Below, piece by piece: positions 17,248 through 22,317 of a stretch of DNA of 22,317 bases. The stretch lies in NCBI GenBank assembly GCA_026193755.1, contig JAPHUI010000176.1, positions 1-22,317 of the forward strand, read 5' to 3'. The first letter of the stretch is position 1; every line of letters starts with the position of its first letter. Below the pieces are notes generated by a model. The model did not search any database, was not told the DNA's origin, and saw nothing but the letters and a program-made list of their open reading frames with translations. Both the position numbers and the translations under genes were made by a program. This stretch comes from Ignavibacteriaceae bacterium. GTDB taxonomy: Bacteria > Bacteroidota > Ignavibacteria > Ignavibacteriales > Ignavibacteriaceae.

Positions 17248-17286
17248 AGGGTGCGAAAAACAGCTTTTTTCGCACCTTGTTTTTTT
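17248..17286 (+). terminator. Strong intrinsic terminator behind the tRNA fragment
   Basis: GGTGCGAAAAA (17250-17260) pairs perfectly with TTTTTCGCACC (17266-17276) around a 5-nt loop. The stem extends by a G.U and an A-T pair, then GT and six Ts follow (17281-17286). It starts 4 nt after the tRNA discriminator base, so it is most likely the native terminator of the original tRNA transcript. The A-run on the left arm means it could also work on the minus strand. Confidence 0.85.
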
Positions 17287-17568
17287 AATGGTAACTCCAT
17301 CTGAATAAAATTGACCTATTGTTTCGGAACATTACTCCGGCAAAAGTTTTTCAATAAAATTTTATATTGTCGTTCTACTATGTGAAGTCAAAAACCCCAA
17401 ACAAGAATTTACTGTACAATTGAGAATTTTTGGTCTTTTAGGATCCCGCCTCCATTTATGCAATGCCTAGTTTGTATTTGTTAAATTCTTTTTTTAAAAA
17501 AAAGAAATAGTATTTTGTATCTGGATTTTTAATTTAAAATAACTAATAATTATTATAGTGAAGAGATA
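17287..17568. other. Upstream region of the SDR-thiolase genes
   Basis: No gene. The notable element is a near-perfect T-run/A-run palindrome, TTCTTTTTTT/AAAAAAAAGAA (17486-17506), 62 nt before the SDR start codon. It could act as an UP-type or bent-DNA element. A TATTTTG (17511-17517) just after it is one base short of the Bacteroidetes -7 consensus TAnnTTTG, so I do not call a promoter. Confidence 0.4.
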
Positions 17569-18333
17569 ATGGGAAATAATCAAACCGGAATTAATTTAGA
17601 AGGCAAATCAGCAATTGTAACTGGCGGTAGTTTAGGGATAGGATCAGCAATTGCACTGAAACTAGCTGAATGCGGTGCAAACGTTGCAATAAATTTTCGC
17701 AAACACAAAGACGAAGCTGAGGAAATAATAAATAAAGTTAAAGCTTTTGGTCGGAAAGGAATTGTAGTTCAGGCTGATATCGCCAATTTTGAAGATGCAG
17801 GAAAGATGGTCGACAGCGTGGTAAAAGAGTTTGGTAAATTGGATATTCTTGTAAATAATGCTGGCATCAATTGGGATGGTGTCATCTGGAAAATGACGGA
17901 AGAACAATGGGACAAAGTAATAGATATTAATCTCAAAGGATATTTCAATTACGTTCGTGCAGTTGCTCCTCTTTTCCGTGAACAGCAATCAGGGAAAATA
18001 GTTAATGTTACCTCAATTAATGGTCTGCGCGGAAAGTTTGGTCAGGCAAATTACTCTGCATCAAAGGCAGGTATTATTGGGTTAACGAAAGCAATAGCCA
18101 AAGAACTGGGAAAGTACGGAGTGAACGTAAATGCCGTAGCACCGGGATTAATAGAAACTGATATGATGAAGCAAGCTACCGAAGAAGTACGAAAGATGGC
18201 TATTGAAGAGATTGTTTTAAAAAGAATAGGTCAACCAGAAGAAGTTGCAAATGTTGTAGTTTTTTTATGCAGTGAACTAGCACGTCATATTACCGGAGAA
18301 GTTATAAAAGTTGATGGTGGTCAATACATTTGA
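17569..18333 (+). CDS. fabG: SDR-family 3-oxoacyl-ACP/3-oxoacyl-CoA reductase (FabG-like)
   Basis: A 254-residue classical short-chain dehydrogenase. The Rossmann glycine motif TGGSLGIG is at 18-25, followed by 'NFRK' after strand 2, which favours NADPH. NNAG is at 96-99. The catalytic tetrad is N121 ('INLKG'), S149, Y162 and K166 ('YSASK'), and 'VAPGLIETDM' and the C-terminal 'GQYI' are also typical. Length and motifs match FabG and its acetoacetyl-CoA-reductase relatives (PhaB). The gene sits 89 nt before a thiolase and upstream of benzoyl-CoA-reductase subunits, not among acp/fabD/fabF genes. A role as 3-hydroxyacyl-CoA dehydrogenase in a degradative CoA pathway is therefore at least as likely as fatty-acid synthesis. 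The symbol marks the family, not a proven role. Confidence 0.92.
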   Translation: MGNNQTGINLEGKSAIVTGGSLGIGSAIALKLAECGANVAINFRKHKDEAEEIINKVKAFGRKGIVVQADIANFEDAGKMVDSVVKEFGKLDILVNNAGINWDGVIWKMTEEQWDKVIDINLKGYFNYVRAVAPLFREQQSGKIVNVTSINGLRGKFGQANYSASKAGIIGLTKAIAKELGKYGVNVNAVAPGLIETDMMKQATEEVRKMAIEEIVLKRIGQPEEVANVVVFLCSELARHITGEVIKVDGGQYI

Positions 18334-18422
18334 GTAGTTACAGATCTCAAATATCATATCTCTAACGATTTGGATATTGCAATTTTAATTTAATAAATCT
18401 TCCTTTATAAAGGGTATCAATC

Positions 18423-19613
18423 ATGGATTTAAATGAAATAGTAGCAATCTCTGCTGTGAGAACTGCAATGGGTAAATTTGGAGGTACACTTAAAGATTTG
18501 CCAGCTTATGATCTCGGAGCAGTTGCTGTTCGGGAAGCAATTAAAAAATCATCAATTGAAAGCAGTCAGGTTGATGATGTAATACTCGGAAGCTGTCGTC
18601 AGGCAGGGAATGGTCCGAATCCCGCACGGACTGCATCAGTAAAAGGCGGTATTCCAGAATCAGTTCCCGTAATTACATTGAATATGGCTTGTCCCTCTGG
18701 AATGAGAGCACTTGCATTTGCAACACAGTCCATTCGACTTGGTGAAGCAAATGTTGTTTTGGTTGGTGGTTTCGATAGCATGAGTACGATTCCCTATCTT
18801 TTAAAAGGAGCTCGTTGGGATGGTTTTAAAATGGGCAACAAGATTATCGAAGATGGATGGAGTGACAGCATTGATCCATTAATCGGACAAGGTATGGGAG
18901 AAACTGCGGAAAACCTATTTGATAAATATAAAATATCAAGAGAAGAGCAGGATGAATTTGCTATTGAAAGTCACTTAAAAGCATCAGCTGCACAAAAAAA
19001 TGGATGGTTCGATGAAGAAATTGTTCCAATTGAAATTCCGGGTACACACAAAACTCCATCAGTATTATTTAATAAAGACGAAACAATAAGACACGAAATC
19101 GATAAGGGAAAAATGGCTAAAATAAAACCTGCTTTTAGAAAAGATGGAACAGTTACAGCAGGTAATGCTTGTGGTTTAAGTGATGGAGCCACCGCGCTTA
19201 TAATTACGCATAGAAAAAAGGCAGAAGAGTTAGGAGTGAAACCTCTCTTCTCAATTGTATCTTACAGCCAGGTTGCGGTTGGACCTTCAACAATGGGTGA
19301 AGGACCTGCTCTGTCTATACCTGCTGCACTAGAAAAAGCTGGAATGAAATTAAGTGATATGGATCTTATCGAGGTAAATGAAGCTTTTGCAATTCAGGTA
19401 CTTGCTAATGAAAGAGTTTTAAAATGGGATAGAGCAAAACTAAATGTTCACGGTGGTGCAATAGCATTGGGCCACCCAACGGGAATTAGTGGTGCCAGAA
19501 TTATTGTTACTTTGTATCATGCTTTAAAACGTTTGGATAAAACTTACGGAATCGCAGGAATTTGCGGTGGTGGGGGTGTAAGTATGGCTACAGTAATTAG
19601 AAGAGAATTTTAA
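18423..19613 (+). CDS. Thiolase (acetyl-CoA C-acyltransferase)
   Basis: A 396-residue thiolase of normal family length. The nucleophile is C90 in 'NMACPSGMRAL'. The catalytic H351 is in 'GGAIALGHPTGISGAR', and the second cysteine C381 in 'GICGGGGVSMA'. 'VNEAFA' is also in place. It condenses two acyl-CoAs or cleaves 3-oxoacyl-CoA with CoA. SD AAAGGGT lies just before ATG 18423. Co-location with the upstream SDR gives the pair 3-hydroxyacyl-CoA dehydrogenase plus thiolase, the last two steps of beta-oxidation, or PhaB/PhaA-type acetoacetyl-CoA chemistry in reverse. Sequence alone does not settle the direction or chain length. Confidence 0.95.
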   Translation: MDLNEIVAISAVRTAMGKFGGTLKDLPAYDLGAVAVREAIKKSSIESSQVDDVILGSCRQAGNGPNPARTASVKGGIPESVPVITLNMACPSGMRALAFATQSIRLGEANVVLVGGFDSMSTIPYLLKGARWDGFKMGNKIIEDGWSDSIDPLIGQGMGETAENLFDKYKISREEQDEFAIESHLKASAAQKNGWFDEEIVPIEIPGTHKTPSVLFNKDETIRHEIDKGKMAKIKPAFRKDGTVTAGNACGLSDGATALIITHRKKAEELGVKPLFSIVSYSQVAVGPSTMGEGPALSIPAALEKAGMKLSDMDLIEVNEAFAIQVLANERVLKWDRAKLNVHGGAIALGHPTGISGARIIVTLYHALKRLDKTYGIAGICGGGGVSMATVIRREF

Positions 19614-19635
19614 TATAACACATACCATTGTGATC

Positions 19636-19681
19636 GAAATGATTAATCAGGTTGCGGGATTCTCAAATCATTTTCTTTTTT
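19636..19681 (+). terminator. Possible weak terminator after the thiolase
   Basis: In the 162-nt gap before bcrC, AAATGATT (about 19637-19644) can pair with AATCATTT (about 19666-19673) around a loop of about 21 nt, followed by a T-rich run (CTTTTTT). The stem is AT-rich, so termination would be partial. The gap size and this hairpin suggest that bcrCB has its own promoter or reduced read-through from the thiolase. Confidence 0.4.
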
Positions 19682-19775
19682 AAAATCTTAAGTATTTTAT
19701 TAAACAGTCCAATTATTTATATTAAGCATCAATTGATAAAATTCTATTACTCTGCGAATTAAAAGGAGCCTTACC

Positions 19776-20906
19776 ATGGTACATCAATTCAGAGACTGGG
19801 AAAAAAACAGACACATCTATGCTAAATCGTGGAAAGAAAAAACAGGGGGAAAAGTTGTTGGATATTTCTGTACCTATGTTCCAGAGGAAATCTTATACGC
19901 TGCAAATATACTTCCTGTAAGAATCCTTGGTGGTCACGAACCACAAGATGTTACTGAACCACACATTTTTGGTATGTTTTGTCCATTCTGCAGAGATTGT
20001 CTAGCACAGGGCTTGCTTGGTAAATATGATTACCTTGACGGAATTATGATTGCACAATCCTGTTTACATATCAGGCAAGCATATACAAGCTGGACCAAAC
20101 ACATACCAGTTGATTTTTCATATTATCTTCCAATGCCTAACAATGTTCAAAGTCCGCACGCAGTTTCATACCTTACTGGAGAGCTAAATGCTTTTAAATC
20201 AGCAATAGAAAAATGGCTCGGTAAAGAAATTACTAATGAAGATATCCGCAATGGAATTAAAATTATGAATGAGAGCCGTAGTTTAATGCACCAACTATAT
20301 GAATATAAGAAAAAAGAAAATCCTCCGATTACCGGTCAAGAAACTATGGAAGTTGCCATCTCTCAACAATTAGTTGATAAAAAAGAGCATATACAGGAAC
20401 TAAAGAAATTGCTTGAAACTATAAAAACAGTATCCGACGGGAAAAATACAGGTACGAGACTTATGCTCCTTGGGAGCGAAAACGACGATATACCATTCGT
20501 GCAAATGGTAGAATCAGTAAATGGTAGTATAGTAATTGAAGACCATTGTATAGGAACACGGTATTTCTGGAATAATGTAGAAGAAGCTGATAGCGATCCT
20601 GTTCAATTAATTGCTAAAAGATATGTTGAGCGACCCGCCTGCCCGAGTAAAGATTGGATGGACAGGTCTCGCATTGATCATATCCTAAAGCTTGCAAAAG
20701 ATTATGATGTAAAAGGAGCAATTGTTATTCAGCAGAAATTCTGCGATCCGCACGAGCTCGATATCCCGGCGATTACTAAGGAGCTGAATAACGCCGGCAT
20801 TAAAACTCTTTTTCTTGAGTTTGACGTTACCGTTCCTATCGGACAATTCAAAATTCGTGTTGAAGCATTTTTAGAAATGCTTCAGGAAGAAGATTTATTT
20901 GTATAA
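19776..20906 (+). CDS. bcrC: Benzoyl-CoA reductase subunit C (2-hydroxyacyl-CoA dehydratase family)
   Basis: A 376-residue protein of the BcrC/BadD/HgdB family, one of the two substrate- and Fe-S-binding subunits of ATP-dependent benzoyl-CoA reductase. Motifs are 'GYFCTYVPEEILYAA' (C32), 'FGMFCPFCRDCLAQG' (C69, C72, C75), 'QSCLHIRQ' (C96), 'DHCIGTRYFW' (C258) and 'QQKFCDPHE' (C323). These cysteines are candidates for the [4Fe-4S] ligands. The length matches known C subunits, and the 'C-x2-C-x2-C' and 'LHIRQ' segments favour BcrC over the generic dehydratase beta subunit. SD AAGGAG (19763-19768) is 7 nt before the ATG. The next gene starts 15 nt after the stop, consistent with translational coupling of a heterodimer. 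Substrate could still be another aromatic or 2-hydroxyacyl-CoA thioester. Confidence 0.9.
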   Translation: MVHQFRDWEKNRHIYAKSWKEKTGGKVVGYFCTYVPEEILYAANILPVRILGGHEPQDVTEPHIFGMFCPFCRDCLAQGLLGKYDYLDGIMIAQSCLHIRQAYTSWTKHIPVDFSYYLPMPNNVQSPHAVSYLTGELNAFKSAIEKWLGKEITNEDIRNGIKIMNESRSLMHQLYEYKKKENPPITGQETMEVAISQQLVDKKEHIQELKKLLETIKTVSDGKNTGTRLMLLGSENDDIPFVQMVESVNGSIVIEDHCIGTRYFWNNVEEADSDPVQLIAKRYVERPACPSKDWMDRSRIDHILKLAKDYDVKGAIVIQQKFCDPHELDIPAITKELNNAGIKTLFLEFDVTVPIGQFKIRVEAFLEMLQEEDLFV

Positions 20907-20921
20907 TAACCGGAAACAAAT

Positions 20922-22244
20922 ATGAAAATCCCAACTTACAAAACAGAACAACTAAAGTGCTGGAATAAAGCAAAGGAAATCAGAGATAACTTTTATAAAA
21001 ATTATGCAAATGCACATGAGAATGGCGGATTACGCTGGGCTGGTGGAGCTTGGAGTTTCGGTGCTATTCCGGCTGGACTTGGTAATGATATATTCCCGAT
21101 AACTGGCGAACCATATGCAGCGAGTATTGCTTTCGATAAAGAATTTTCTCTTCGTTGCCTTGAAGCTGTCGAAAGGAGGGGTTATGCTAGGGACTTATGT
21201 TCTTATATGCGTAATTACTGGGGCTCGGTTATTCTTGATGAATATGCCTTTGGTGGAAAATTTCCTAAACCAGACTTTATGTGGCAGGATCATATTTGCT
21301 GCAGTCATGCTAAGTGGTACCAGGTGGCATCTGAATTGGAAGGAGGTATTCCAACTTTTTGCATAGACGTCGCCGTCGGTCCTTATAAGGAAGTAACAAA
21401 TAACAGGCTTGAATATTTGGTTAATCAAATGCATGACGGAATAGAGTGGCTTGAAAAAACAACCGGAAGAAAATATGATGATGAAAATTTGATCGAGGCG
21501 GTGTACAATGAATGCCGATCTACTTCTTTGTGGGCTGAGATTTGTGATTTGAACAAGGCAGTGCCAGCACCGTTAGATGAAAAATCTATGTACTCCCTTT
21601 ACGTTCTTGGAACACTTGAAAAACATTCCAAGGTAGTTGCAGACTTTTACCAGGAACTTCTTGATGAAGTAAAATACCGCGTTGAAAACCAGATCGCAGC
21701 AGTAAAACATGAGAGGTGCAGATTAATGTCTGATACACAGCCACCGTGGGGATTTTTAAAAATATTCCGATATCTTGAAAAATTCGGTGCTGTTTCAGTT
21801 GGATCTTTATATACATTTGGATTAATTGGAGTATGGGAAGATAAGGAAGATGGAACCTGGGGTCCAAGAACTACTCCCCAACAAAAAGGTATTAAAATTG
21901 AAACCAGAGATCAGGCGCTTAGAATACTTGCCGATTGGAACCTCAGCAAACCAGAATGGCAGCATTTCTATTCCCCACATCTGAAAAGTGCTATGATGTC
22001 ACGCATAGCTAAAGAATGGAAGTTAGATGGAGTTATGTTGCACTACAATCGAGGCTGTGAAGGACTTTCAGTTGGAATAGCCGAAAACCGACTTGCCCTT
22101 ATCGAACAGGGTTTTCCTGTAATGACTTTTGAAGGTAATATGGGTGATGAACGCGAATTTGATCAGGCCCAAACAACTGCACGGATAGATTCCTTTATGG
22201 AAACTCTTGGAATTGATATCATAGACGAAAAGGTAGCAATCTAA
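20922..22244 (+). CDS. bcrB: Benzoyl-CoA reductase subunit B (2-hydroxyacyl-CoA dehydratase family)
   Basis: A 440-residue protein of the BcrB/BadE/HgdA family, the expected size for subunit B. Motifs include '[14 protein letters not shown]' (41-54), '[16 protein letters not shown]' with C93, '[12 protein letters not shown]' with C126/C127, and '[13 protein letters not shown]' with C379; the cysteines are probable Fe-S ligands. With BcrC it would form the module that reduces the aromatic ring of benzoyl-CoA to a diene, fed with electrons by an ATP-hydrolysing activator (BcrA/BcrD) not seen in this window. The order C-B is that of bcrCBAD in Thauera. Only 73 nt remain to the right edge, so A and D could follow directly. 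A 2-hydroxyacyl-CoA dehydratase is the alternative, less likely given how BcrB-like both subunits are. Confidence 0.9.
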   Translation: MKIPTYKTEQLKCWNKAKEIRDNFYKNYANAHENGGLRWAGGAWSFGAIPAGLGNDIFPITGEPYAASIAFDKEFSLRCLEAVERRGYARDLCSYMRNYWGSVILDEYAFGGKFPKPDFMWQDHICCSHAKWYQVASELEGGIPTFCIDVAVGPYKEVTNNRLEYLVNQMHDGIEWLEKTTGRKYDDENLIEAVYNECRSTSLWAEICDLNKAVPAPLDEKSMYSLYVLGTLEKHSKVVADFYQELLDEVKYRVENQIAAVKHERCRLMSDTQPPWGFLKIFRYLEKFGAVSVGSLYTFGLIGVWEDKEDGTWGPRTTPQQKGIKIETRDQALRILADWNLSKPEWQHFYSPHLKSAMMSRIAKEWKLDGVMLHYNRGCEGLSVGIAENRLALIEQGFPVMTFEGNMGDEREFDQAQTTARIDSFMETLGIDIIDEKVAI

Positions 22245-22317
22245 TTTTTAATACGGAGTTCATAGTAGTAAACAACTTGGTTAAAAAATCTTTAATAAAT
22301 GAAACATAAACTGAGGT
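22245..22317 (+). other. Start of the gap after bcrB, window edge
   Basis: No terminator-like hairpin follows the bcrB stop. The window ends in CTGAGGT, which could be the SD of the next gene on the same strand. An ATG at 22299 has no SD and only six codons in view, so I do not call it. Confidence 0.3.

Noticed and set aside
1..22317. CRISPR arrays, insertion sequences, integrases, intact RNA genes
   Set aside because: No regularly spaced repeats, no transposase or recombinase motifs in any long frame, no rRNA-like sequence and no complete cloverleaf seen.

Overview
The window looks like a piece of an AT-rich chromosome (roughly 35-40% G+C by eye, not computed) from a Gram-negative bacterium with a type IX secretion system (T9SS). 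The evidence is two proteins ending in the T9SS type A sorting domain with the 'PNPFNPxTTI' signature, a PorV/PorQ-family barrel, and a TonB-dependent receptor with a carboxypeptidase-regulatory-like N-terminal domain. This combination is typical of the Ignavibacteria / Calditrichota / KSB1 / Marinimicrobia part of the FCB superphylum. The phylum assignment is an inference from tail style, not from a marker gene.

Left block (1-16422, all minus strand). Seven genes are read leftwards. The first five are tightly packed (gaps 15-35 nt) and look like one operon: a lectin-fold exported protein with a T9SS tail (15427-16422), a subtilisin-like S8 protease with a T9SS tail (12734-15391), a TonB-dependent receptor (10136-12712), a 1037-residue exported FN3 protein with a CXXCH haem-type motif and a different C-terminal tail (7007-10120), and a PorV/PorQ-family barrel (5958-6977). 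After 200 nt come a two-domain M16 zinc protease, probably a lipoprotein (3130-5757), and an exported M1-M28 double-peptidase fusion cut by the window edge (1-3063). Together they read as a cell-surface protein-degradation and uptake or secretion locus.

Middle (16423-17568). About 1.1 kb without a conventional gene. It holds a 23-codon ORF with an ideal Shine-Dalgarno sequence sitting inside an imperfect inverted repeat that could fold over both the SD and the start codon. Further right is an orphan 3' half of a tRNA-Lys(CTT) gene, starting at the anticodon stem and followed by a strong intrinsic terminator. I read the half tRNA as an attachment-site scar of an integrated element.

Right block (17569-22317, all plus strand). 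An SDR-family 3-oxoacyl-ACP/CoA reductase and a thiolase are followed by two subunits of an ATP-dependent (class I) benzoyl-CoA reductase in the order C then B, as in bcrCBAD; the ATPase/activator subunits A and D would be expected just beyond the window. This suggests anaerobic CoA-thioester metabolism: either aromatic-ring reduction with beta-oxidation-type steps, or a related reductase/dehydratase with another substrate.

No CRISPR array, transposase, integrase, rRNA or intact tRNA was seen.
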